From Bufo bufo (lineage: Eukaryota; Chordata; Amphibia; Anura; Bufonidae): a stretch of 64,000 nucleotides of DNA. A program made the position numbers and the translations under genes. Of this stretch, positions 24,801 through 36,800 are shown one piece after another (position 1 is the stretch's first letter; every line of letters starts with the position of its first letter). The notes under the pieces are model-generated. The model was not told the DNA's origin, made no database searches, and worked only from the letters and a program-made list of their open reading frames with translations. The stretch lies in assembly GCF_905171765.1 (NCBI RefSeq), contig NC_053391.1:155491565-155555564 (forward strand), written 5' to 3'.

Positions 24801-27800
24801 AAATCTCCTGTATAACGTTTGCGTATCCGAAATATCAGTAACATTCAGTCAAATTTTTTTGTTGCTGGTGGCAGCGACATTACCTGCGCTACATCTCCAG
24901 TATAACGTTAGCGCATCCGAAATATCAGTGACATTCATTCAGTGTAATTTTTTATTAGGCGGTGGTGATAGTGACATTACTTGCGCTATACTGTAACTCC
25001 TGTTTAACATGTGCACATCCTAAATATATCTGACATTCTGTGTACTTTATTTGCACATATACTTACAAAAGCTGCGCTACTATACATGTGACATACTTGT
25101 AAGCATATATACCATTTAATAATAGGCGAGCAGTAAGGGACGGGGAAGTGGCCGTGATGCTGATTATCTTGAGACAAAAGCCATTGAAAAGCAATTGAAG
25201 GGGTTTGCTTAACTCATTTAGTTTAAATAACACGTCTCATAAATCATGAGTGTTAACTCTACTACATCCATACAGTGTACTTTTTTGTGTAGACACTGCG
25301 GACAGTGACAGTATCGGTGGTACCTTTCCTGTATAACGTTTTCTCATCCCAAATACCTGTGACATTCCCTGTAATGTTTTATTAGCTGCTGGTGATAGCA
25401 TTGACATTATCTGCGGGATATCTCCTGTGTGACTTTTCCACGTGTTTGCGCATACACTTACAAATCCTACGCTACTGTACGTGTGACAGACTTTCAATCA
25501 TATATAACATTTAATATGAAGAAGGCGAGCAGTAAGGCACGGGGCAGTGGCCGTGATGCTGATGGTGCATAGCAGAAGCCATGGCCCTGGGCGTGGTGAA
25601 ACTGTTCCTGCTGCCAGAGCACAAGAAACACACTCATCCACGATACCTAGCTTCATTTCCCAGTTTGCAGGGCGGCGCAGAACACCACTCTTGAAGTCGG
25701 ACCAGTGTGACCAGGTGGGCAGCTGGATTGCAACAGATAATGCTTCCAGTCGGTTAAGCACCACCCTGTCTTCCACAAAGTCCAGTCTCAGTAGCCAAGA
25801 GTCTGGTCAACAGAATCCTCACCCTGATACTCCTTCGACCCACCATGGAGAGTCTAGGCAAACAGGTAATCCCACACTCGGATATTCCATGTTTTCATCG
25901 CCATTCCTTAATTTGGGCTTCTCGCCAAGACTGCTTGAAGAGGGACATGAGGAGATCTTGTGCCCTGATTCCCAAACTCTAGAGCATCCACAGTCAGAAG
26001 AAGATGACGGTGGGGAACGGCAATTAGTGTTTAACAAGGTGGATGATGATGATGAGACACAGTTGCCAATAAGTCAACTGCAGTTAGTGTCTCAAGAGGT
26101 TCATGATGAGGATGAGACACAGCTGTCAATACCCGAGGTTGTTGCTAGGTAAGCAAGTCAGGAGGATGACCAGAGTGAGGAAGTGAAAGAGGAGGTGCTG
26201 GACGATGAAGTCACTGACCCAACCTGGAAAGGTGGCAAGCCGAGCGAGGACAGCAGTACAGAGGGGGAGGGATTTGCTGCACCGGAACAGGCTAGAAGAG
26301 TCAGTGGGGTAGCAAAAGGGACACAAGGCGGGCCACACCAAACAGGCCCGCGACTGTTCCAAGTAGCAACCCTTTGCACCTTGTAGGTGTTCCGCAGTAT
26401 GACGCTTTTTTGAGGAAAGTGCGGATGACAATAGAATAGTAGTTTGCAACCTGTGCCATACCAAAATGAGCCGGGGCATGAACACTAGCAACCTTACCAC
26501 CACCAGAATGTTTCCTAACAATTTTTCCTCGAAAATCTATTTTATCTTCAGTTTGGTGCATATTATTGTCAGTCTATAAAAGTGGCATACTACTCGGACA
26601 ACATTGTTCCCAGCAGTGACCTGAGAGTCCAAGATGCATCCAGACACCCTCCTCATGCTTTTCCAGAACCATTTCAGTGGTGTTTCCATCAATTTCTGAC
26701 CTTTTACTATGAACCAGACACCCCTCCCTCTTCAAAGCAGGGGGTGCCTGGTTTAATTCTCCCATTGACTTCCATTGTGCTCGGGTGCTCTGTAGAGCAC
26801 CCGAGCATCTCGAGGTGTTCTATTTGAGCACCCGAGCACTTTGCTGCTCAACCAACACTAATCTTCACATTTATTGGTAGATTTGCTCTGTAGTTTTCTA
26901 AGATTTATATCCAATGACATGTGAACATCATATTATGGAATATGCATGCCAAGTTTCAAGTAATCCGTTTCGAAGGACAGTATAAGTGGTAATTTAGTAT
27001 GTTCTCTACTTTGACATTCTGAAAACTTTTGAAATGGTAACTTTTTGTATACAATGTATCATACCTTTACTTATAAATACTGGTACACTCCATTCTCCCC
27101 ATAATTTGCAGAATTCCTGCCTGTGCCGAGCCCTTATTTGCACATAACATTTTTTGTTCTTTACCAGATCAGTAAATATTTGTTCTTCTTTTTCAGTGTA
27201 ATATTGCTGTAATATGGAAAAAATTATAAACTTTTTAGCAATGCCTTCTTTATATTCATCCATGTATAAGATCTCACCGTAGATACCGTGCTGTGAAATA
27301 TGATTTGCCCCTTTGTACATGTTCATTATGCCTTTATTAACACATCAATGTTTTGGTCAGTGATTGCCATCAGTGATTTTGAGCCAAAACCTGGATTGTA
27401 GCCTCCACAAACATAAGGTCTAAGGTAAAGATCTGCACTTGTTATGTGTCACACCTGGTTTTGGCTCAAAATAACTGATGGAAATCACTGACCAAAACAC
27501 TGACATGTGAACACTGGCATACATACAGGGGTCGCAGTTGCGACCGGGCCCGGCACTCCAGGGGACTCGGCTGCCTGTGGACCCCTGGCCCCGCCCTGCA
27601 GTAGTGCTGTATGGTAGGGCCCGGGGCCCGCCGCCCAGTGCTCCTCGCTTCCACGCGGCCCGTCGCCTGCCCCTTTAATATACTTACCCTCCCCTCCCCG
27701 GCCGGCGCTTCACTGTTCTGAGCGCGTACACCGTCCGGATGTAGTGCGCGCACTATGACCTGACGCTGCACGCTGTCAGGTGACAGTGCAGCGCCAGCTG

Positions 27801-30800
27801 GGAAGACAGAGAGAGGAGAGAGACTTCTGCCGGAGGCCCGAAGAGGAAGAGTAGCCCCGCAGCGCAGAACAGGTAAGTATTGGGGCCTGGTCAGGGGATC
27901 ACTCTGTGGGCTGCCGCTGCTGATTGAGTGGGGTTCTGAAGGGGGTCTTTGGGCTGATCTGAGGTCTGATGGGGGCTGACTGGGGGACCTGGGGGTCTTT
28001 GGGCTGATCTGAATTCTGATGGGTGCTGAGTGGGGGTCTTTGGGCTGATCTGAGGTCTGATGGGGCTTAGTGGGGGTCTGATGGGGGTCTTTGGTCTGAT
28101 CTGAGGTCTGATGGGGGCTGAGTGGGGGTCTTTGGGCTGGTCTGAATTCTGATGGGGGCTGAGTGGGGGTCTGATGGGGGTCTTTGGGCTGATCTGAGGT
28201 CTGATGGGGCTGACTGGGGGTCTGGTCTGATGGGGGTCTTTGGTCTGATCTGAGGTCTGATGGGGCTGAGTGGGGGTCTCTGGGCTGATCCGAGGTCTGA
28301 TGGGAACTGAGTGGGGGTCTGATGATGATGGGGGTCTTTGGGCTGATCTGAGGTCTGATTGGGGCTGACTGGGGGTCTTTGGGCTTATCTGAGGTCTGAT
28401 GGGGGCTGACTGGGGATCTTTGGGATGATCTGAGTTATGATGGGGGCTGACTGGGGGTCTGATGGTGATGGGGGTATTTGGGCTGATCTGAGGTCTGATT
28501 GGGGCTGAGTGGGGGTCTTTGGGCTGATGTGAGGTCTGATGGGGCTGAGTGGGGGTCTCATGGGGGTCTTTGGGCTGATCTGAGGTCTGATGGAGGCTGA
28601 GTTGGCTGATATGAGGTCTCTCTGCAGTGGCAGAGAGACTCACTGAGGCTAGCAGCAGCCATTTTAGTCAGATTACAGCCACTCTGCAGCTTTGGTTCTA
28701 ATCTAACTGAAATGGCTGCTGCTGGCCTCAGTCTCTCTTCCACTGCTGCTCTTAGGGAGGCCAGACGTCCGGTTTTTAGACTCCTGGTCCGGCGCAAGGC
28801 CAGGACAGACGGCCAGAAGTCCCCCTTTTTTGTTGTTATGGATGATGGGACGGCGGGTCTGGCTAAGGCATGGTCACTTTTAGTACCAATGGTAGGGGAC
28901 AGGGCCTGGCAGCATGTCCGGATCACACTGCGCGCTTACGTGGTGTCACAAAGTTATCAGTGCTGCAGGTCCATCAGGAAGTTAGAAACAGAAGAGCGTG
29001 GGAGCCACTGCTAGTCTGCCACTGCCCACTTGCCCAGTTGTCTGACTCTATACTACAGTCACTCACCCCACCTCGCCTCGTTCTCTCTCTGTCTCTGCCA
29101 GACATTTCTGCCAGCCTGAGCCAGGCCCAGGAAAAGCACTCATTTAGCCAGCCAGAGCCCACACTGAGCCGAGCCAGCCTCCAGCATTCAGCCTTGCCAG
29201 TTGCCACTGACTTTCAGCAGGTCGACTCAGCAGCTCTCAGCCTGAGCCATCCCAGCTGGTATTAGTTACTATCTGGCCTTGGTATGTTCTGTATATTATT
29301 ATATGTGAGCTGGCCTGGTATAAGTTATACATCTTCTGGTATATTAAGATGTATAACTTATACCAGCTGTACATATATAATTATATACAGGAGATACCCA
29401 GGTTATACCAGCATGCTCCATATCCCTATATACAAAAAGATGTATAACTTATACAAGCTGTACATATATATTTATTTACAGGAGATACCCAGGTTATACC
29501 AGCATGGTCAATATCACTATATATAAGATGTATAACTTATACCAGCTGTACATATATAATTATATACAGGAGATACCCAGGTTACATCATCAGCGTGGTC
29601 CACTATATCACTATATACAAGAAGATGTTATACCGTATATCATCCTCTTGTATATAGTGATATACAGTATATAATATATACAGTATATACCTACATACAC
29701 ATGCACGCGCATGGCGGGGGGTGGAGGCAGGTTGTGGGGGGGAGCGGCGGGTTGGGGGGCGGCGACGAGGAGGGGGCCCCATGGATCAGATTCACACCGG
29801 GCCCCATGGATTGTGTGTACGCCACTGCGTGTGAATGAGGCATAATTATTGAAATTCTGCTGAGCCAAATGTTTTCAGATCTTTTATTTTTCCCTGCACT
29901 GCACCGTTATGGCAAGGCATGGGGGAGTGGTAGTTCCTGTACAATGGCATACCATTATAATGGAGGGATAGATCCGTCCAGTACAGAAATACAAAATAAA
30001 ATAACACCCATGAGGTTGACAATTTTTGTCATCTACTGCCACATGCTACTCGCAATGGCTTGGTACCTCTGCCCGCAGCATCAGCGGTGGGTGTCAGCTA
30101 TACGTTGTATGTGCTTACCCTGAATATTACCTTTGACTTGTCCTCTATTAATTTTATTTCATACAGAAAATTACCCTCTTCCTCATCATCATATGTAGAC
30201 GTCATTCCCTCTTCAAGGCCACTAATCACGATACTTGGGGGTGGAAGCCATTTTATAATAATTTTCCCATTTTCAGATAACACTTGAATATTTCTTGGTG
30301 GGGTAAGTATTTCTACAATCAAGATGAGATTACAGTGAATTCATGTTTCATTTTGCAGTGTTGCATAGGGAAAATAGCAGTAAAGGAGCTTAGAGTAAGG
30401 TAATATTTGGTGGGGTGGGAGAGGGTGGAAGATACATTTAAATATTAGGCTATGTTCACGTTATTTCCATGCCAAAATCCACAAAATTCTGCAGCAGAAA
30501 ATCTGTAGCATTTCTGCTTCCAATCTGCAGCAAAAAAAAAGGCACCAATGTGTGCATGCACACGAAGAATTCTGAAATTCTCATCTGCTGGTACTGTACA
30601 ACGCTGCAGATATGCCGCACAAAAAGCCGCAACGGCAAATCCTTAGCTAATCAGTCACGTGTGAATCCAGTCTAAGCCCTCCTGCACACGAACGTGTGCT
30701 TCCCGTTGCCATATTGCGGCCCGCATTTGCGGATCCGCAATACGTGGGCACCTTTCCGTGGGCATTTTGCATCACGGATGTGGACCCATTCAATTCAATG

Positions 30801-33800
30801 GGTCCGCAAATCCGGAGAGTGCTTCCGTGGGGTTTCGTCCCGTACTTCCGTTCTGAAAAAAGATAGAACATGTTAAAGTGAATGGGTCAGCGATCTGCTG
30901 CGGCTGCCCCACGGACGGTGTTCATGCATTGCAGCCCGCATTTTGCGGGACGCAGCATGACCATGGGGCGCACATGTTTGTGTGCAGGAGGCCTAAGGGT
31001 CAGCTTTAGATTTCTGCTGAGAGGTCCACTGCAAAATAAACACTGGATTTATCCAACATATCTTTCCACCATGTGAACATGGCCTTATCCTGCTCGAATC
31101 CATAGAAAGTATATGGAATCTATAAGCCTCACATTGTTTTGATCTGCACGATGGGGAGATGCAGCAGGAGCCATGCGGGTCACAGGAGCAACGCAGGTGC
31201 CGGGGAGCAGGTTAGGTATACCATGTATTAGGTGCGTTTTGGGGGGCATTATAGGTTTTAGATAACCCCTTTAGGTTTTCTAGGTGCTCTTTTTTCATTT
31301 TCCAGTAGTGTATTTAGGGAAAGTAAATGAATCAAGTGCATCTCACCTACAGCTTCAGGCCTGAATGTTTTTGAGAAATTATATGAGCCACAAAAAAACC
31401 CGATCCTTATCTTATTCAGAGATGTGTCTGTACAGCCTGAGAAAACATCTTTCATATAACAGCCAACATTATTTTTCTGTCCTTTCAAGTAGTGTGGGCA
31501 AGAAAACCATTTAGCGTTTAACCTGTGCAGAGAAAAATATGTACAGAGTTAGTGCTTTTTGTTGCTTATGGCAGGAAAAAAAAATATATAATGTTATACC
31601 TCAAAGCAAGTGAGTAGTTGAGGTCATCAGGGGCTTCTGTTCCAAAGGTCCAGGAACAATTCAGACTGGTTATGTTGAATAATGTACATGACACATTGGT
31701 GATGTAAACTGAAAAAAAGAAATACACATCTTTATGAGTGAAGCGGAAATATATTCAATGCAAACAACACCTGATACCAGAACATAGGATGATGTATTTT
31801 ATATCCTGAGAACTTTACAAACTCAAAGCAATGGCTATTCAAAGGGAAGTATCAACTTCCAATGGATTTACAGCTGTCGGTAGAGGTAAACAGTTTGGAA
31901 TTTCGAAGCGTTTGTATAAATCCTTTACGTTATGCATTTTGTAATACAAGGCCACTCCTGTATAATAAACAATCGCTGATAAAGTAATAATTCATGGTAT
32001 TTCCTGTAGAAAGTCTATAAAAGAGGAGAGAAATACTAAGCCTAATAGGGTTGTGATCAGGACATACATTCCTTATTCTGAGAATAAACTAAGTACGATA
32101 TGACTACCTAACCTAACTGGACCTACTGTATACCACATTGTATGGCCGATATTACATTCATGTATGTTTATGGAGCTAACAATGACACTGACTGACAGAA
32201 CTAATGGGGGAACCACTGTAATGAGTATATTCATTTATAAACAATTAGCCACAGTTAAAGGGGTTGTTTCACTTCCGAAAGTGGCATTTATCATGTAGAA
32301 AAAGTTAATACAAGGCACTTAATATATTGTAATTGTCCACATTGCCTCGATTCATTTTTCTGTCACATTATACACTACTCATTTCCATGTTTACGACCAC
32401 CTGCAATCCATCAGCGGTGGTTGTGCCTGCACACGGTAGGAAAAGCATCGGCCTCTCTGGTGGCCGGGACTGTGGGAGCACACATAGGCTGGTACTTTTC
32501 CTATAGTGTGCAAGCACGGCCGCTGCTGATTGATTTCAGGGTGGTCGTAACCATGGGAACGTGCAGTGTATATTGTGATGGAAAAACAAATCAAACCAGA
32601 AAAGGAGGCAATATGGACAATCACAAGTGGCTTTTATCAACTTCCTCTACATAATAAATGTTGTTTGCTGAAGTGAGCAAGACACGAGATGTGCTGACAA
32701 GTTATTGTATGCATCACTTTGTGAATATACATGATCTACTGTATATAGGAATGAATGTGAGTTGGGAACCTAATAGCTTATTGACTTTGTTGTTCTTAAT
32801 TGCTCACAGATTACTCTCTTAATAGGGTTGAGATCAGGACATACAGTACTTATTCAGAGAATAAACTAGAGTACGATATGACTACCTAACTGACCTCTCA
32901 GAGATGAAAGCTGTGATGCAGACAGTTTATTGCCCAGTTTGCATATTGTTATCTTGAAAATACATAAAGGTGTGCAATTGTGTCTTCTGTATATAGTTAT
33001 TCAATTGTTTTATTGTGTAGCCTATATTGTATATGATCTAGGACTTATTGTTGTTGTTTTTATATTGTTATTCAATATTGTCAATTCAACCCCTTGTGTG
33101 AGTGCTGAACACTTTTTCACAATCACAAGTACTCTGCATAGAATCTATAGCTATCTTCATTTTAATACAGTATACTGGAAAACTTCTTTAAAGTGAATAT
33201 CTCACCATGCTATGCTTATGGAAGTAGCTATATGCATCAGGGGCTGCTTGGAGAGTGATGTGGTTTTACAGGACATTCAAGATGCTCAGCAGCTCTCCAT
33301 ATGTTTAATAGTGATGGAGGAACATCGGCCGGGACGATTCGCGAATGGGAATGCTTGTTCGCGATCAAATATTAGCGAACCGTGAGTTCGCGGCGGACCC
33401 TATTGACTTTAATGGCAGGTGAACCTGAAAAACCTTCAGGTCATATTTCCAGCCACCAAATATTTACTAGAAGTGCACAAATAGTCCCACAACATGGACA
33501 GTCACATACCAGAGGGGGATCAATGGCAAAAATTCCCACAAAAAATTAATTTTAATCAGGGGCCATTTTTATGCGTCTTAAAGGGAAACTCTCAAAAATG
33601 TGCCCTGCTCGAGGTTAGAAAAATGTTATTTTAGGCCACGGGAGTACAGGCCCCAAAAATTAGGCATTCACCTGACAGAAAAGAACAAGTGATGATGTTG
33701 CTGGAGGTACATTAGACGGTCACTGGATAACAATTTTACTGTAGGCCAGTGGAGTAAAGGCCCCAAAAATTAGGCATTCACCTGACAGAAAAGAACAAGT

Positions 33801-36800
33801 GATTATGTGGCTGGAGGTATATTAGACGGTTGCTGGATAACAATTTTACTATAGGCCAGTACAGGCCCCAAAAATTTGACATTCAACTGACAGAAAAGAA
33901 CAAGTGATTTTGTGGCTGGAGGTACATTAGGCGATCACTGAATAACAATTTTACTGTAGGTCAGTGGAGAAAAGGCCCCAAAAATTATGCCTTCACCTGA
34001 CAGAAAAGAACAAGTGATTAGTGAAAAGGACCATTCTTTGTTCTGGGTGGTGGCGGATATGTGTGGGCTAGATTGAGGAAATTCAATTACACGTGGCCGT
34101 CACAGGTGTTGAATTCCTCCGAGATCCATGCCTCATTCATTTTTAGAAAAGTGAGGTAGTGCACACTGTCGTGAGTTAGGCGAGTGCGCTTATCGGTCAT
34201 GATCCCCCCTGCTGCGCTGAACGTCCTTTCGGACAGGACACTCGACGAGGGGCAAGTCAAGAGCTCGATGGCAAATTGTGCCAGCTCTGGCAACAGGTCA
34301 AGCCTGCACACCCAGTATTCAAGGGGTTCCTCGCTTCTCAGAGCGTCCACATCGCCAGTTAACCTGATGTAGTCGGACACCTGTCGGTCTAGGCATTTTC
34401 TGAGGCTGGATCCGGAGGGTGGCTGTCGATGGGTTGGCTGCAAGAATAATCTCATATCTGAAGTGACCAACACATCTTCAAACCACCCTCTTCTTGCCAG
34501 CGCGATAGGATTGGCACCTGCACCTGTTTCTCTGTGGGTGGAAATTCCTCTGCCAGTGCCTGCAACAGCAGAATACAGCATTTCTTGCAGCAAGGCCTGG
34601 AAATGCTGCATTCTGACAGCCCTCTGTGATGCTGGTAACATGTCTGCCATTTTGTGTTTGCATCGGGGGTCTAAGTAAGTTGCCACCCAGTACTGGTCGT
34701 TGCCCTTTATTTTTTTTATACGGGGGTCCTTCTTCAAACACTGGTGCATGAAGGCCCCCATTTGCACTAAATTGGAAGCGGTGGAGCACCCCTTCTCCTG
34801 CTCATCGCCCAGGAGAATCTCGTCCTCAGTCTCCTCCCCCCAGCCACGGACAACACCAGGGATCCCCGAAAAATTTAAAGTCCCCCTCAAAGCCTGCTCT
34901 TCTTGCTCCTCCTCTGCCTCCCAGCCACCATCCTCCTCTGACTCCTCTTCAGACTCCTGCTGACTTGTCTCAGATGGAGTAGTTCCCCCTGGGAATTCAT
35001 TCAGCATTGCGACTTCCTCATCTTCCAGCTCCTGCTCCTCAACGGCTTGATCAATGACACGACGCAATGCACGCTCCAGAAAAAATGTGTAAGGTACGAT
35101 GTCACTGATGGTGCCATGGCTGCGTCTGACCAGTTTGGTGATCTCATCAAATTGCCGCAGAAGTCTGCAAGCGTCGCACGGTGAAAAAGAAAAACAAGCT
35201 CCCCAGAACATGTCCTGCTGCAGATTTCGTACAGGTAGTCATTAATGGCACATTGCTGCTGGAGCAGCCTTTCAAGCATATGCAAGGTGGAGTTCCAGCT
35301 CGTTGGGGTTTCACAAATCAGACGTCTGACGGGCTGGTGGTGTCGACGCTGAACGTCAGCAAGGTGAGCCATTGCCATGTAAGATCTTCTAAAATGGCCA
35401 GAGATTTTCATGGCCTGCCGCAAGATGTCCAGGACTCCGGGGTATTTGGCAACGAATCACTGCATGACTAAGTTCAGGACGTGTGCCATGCATTGCACGT
35501 GTGTCATTTTGCCCCGTTTCAGCGAGCTCAGCAGATTGGCACCGTTGTCGCACACCACTTTACCAACTGTCAAATTGAGCGGGGTTAGCCACTGATCGGC
35601 CTGTAAACGCAGAGCTAAAAGCAGTGCACTGGTGTGGCTCTTGGCTTCCAGGCCCAACAGCCGCAGCACAGCATGGCTATATATCTCACCTGGCACGTCG
35701 AATAGGTTCTGGAGAGCTTGGGTGGTGCAGCGGAAGAGGTGGTAGCAGTGGAAATGGAGGAGTCAGCCAAAGAGGAGACGGAGGATGGAGTAGGAGGAGG
35801 AGAAGAAGATTGGCGGGCTAGCAGTTCCGAGAAGCCAGAGGTCAGCAGTAGGACAAGAGGGTTATCCGGAATCATCAACTTTTTACGCTCGAACATTTGG
35901 GCCACGGAAGCCTGCCTTCTGCCAGATGAACGCGACGACGGCACAGCGGAAGGTGGAGTGGAGGACAAATGGGAGGAGAGAGGATAAGGAGAAGAGGCAG
36001 GACGGGGAGCGCTGGCAGTGTGGATTTGTGGGTTCTGATAGTGTTGCTCCCACTGGGCTCAGTGATGGGAGGCCAGGTGCCTTCTTAAGGCAGTCGTGCC
36101 TATGTGAGTGTTGGGCTTACCGCGACTTATGCGTTGACAGCACAGGCTGCAGATGGCAACACTATTGTCAGCAGCTGACATGTTAAAAAAGCCCACACAG
36201 AGAAGGCAGCAACAGTGGGGACCACCCTCCTTGGGCTGATCTGTGTTCTGTCGACAGACCGCTGGGTGGCGCCCGTTGCTACCTTCTCTTCCTCATACGA
36301 TGCCAAGAATGGCTGCGCATCAGTAAGGTCTGGGAATCTATGGAAAAATAATTCCTCTGACTCGAGTGGAGGGGCTATGGTAGTGGTGGTGGTGGTGTCT
36401 TTGGGGGTGCACACAGCAGAGAGTGAGGAGGGTGCAGATACAGAGGATGAGGAGGTTGAAGAAACGGAAGGTTGAGTGAGCCACTCAACCAACTCTGTTG
36501 CGTCCTTTAACGTAACCGCACGCACCTTACCCAACTTTCCACTTAGGCTCCGGCCTGGTGCACCTGCCCGACCCCTACCACCCCTGCAGAAAGGCTTACC
36601 TCTTTCTTTGCCGGTCATTTTTAAAATTACCCTTTGCCAAAGTCCCTAGAGAAGAGCAGTATTTGTGGAAGCAGGCATATTGCACCCCTCAATCTGTATT
36701 TTGTGGAAGCAGGCATATAGAACCTCTTAATCAATATTTTGCGGAAGCAGGTATATAGAACCCCTTAATCAATATTTAGTGGAAGCAGGTATATCGCACC

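Larger units (their letters stand above)
24285..26860 (+). mobile_element. hAT-1: internally deleted hAT transposon, 8-bp duplication
   Basis: 2576 bp with TIRs 'tagtgttgggcgagca' and reversed 'tgctcaaccaacacta'. Identical 8-bp duplication atcttcac at 24277-24284 and 26861-26868. Its left 2.2 kb matches 53977-56000 and its right 350 bp matches about 60190-60497, so it is the short relative of hAT-5. The transposase body is missing; the deletion joins the BED-finger region directly to the 3' end near 26510. Confidence 0.93.
27512..29827. mobile_element. hAT-2: non-coding hAT-type element
   Basis: TIR 'cactggcatacatacag' on the left, reversed 'gtgtgtacgccactg' on the right. 8-bp flanks catgtgaa and cgtgtgaa agree at seven of eight positions. 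The interior is GC-rich with two tandem arrays and no transposase. The end resembles the widespread 'cagtggcgtacatac' element of vertebrates, which I recall only as a repeat type. Confidence 0.75.

Noticed and set aside
25819..26561. Minus-strand frames of 72-131 codons in hAT-1
   Set aside because: Antisense shadows of the acidic transposase N-terminal region; similar shadows occur in hAT-5 at 55758-56279.
27891..28643. 250-codon minus-strand frame rich in Pro, Asp, Gln and Ser
   Set aside because: It is the translation of the minisatellite in hAT-2; codon content follows the repeat unit and no domain or start context is present.
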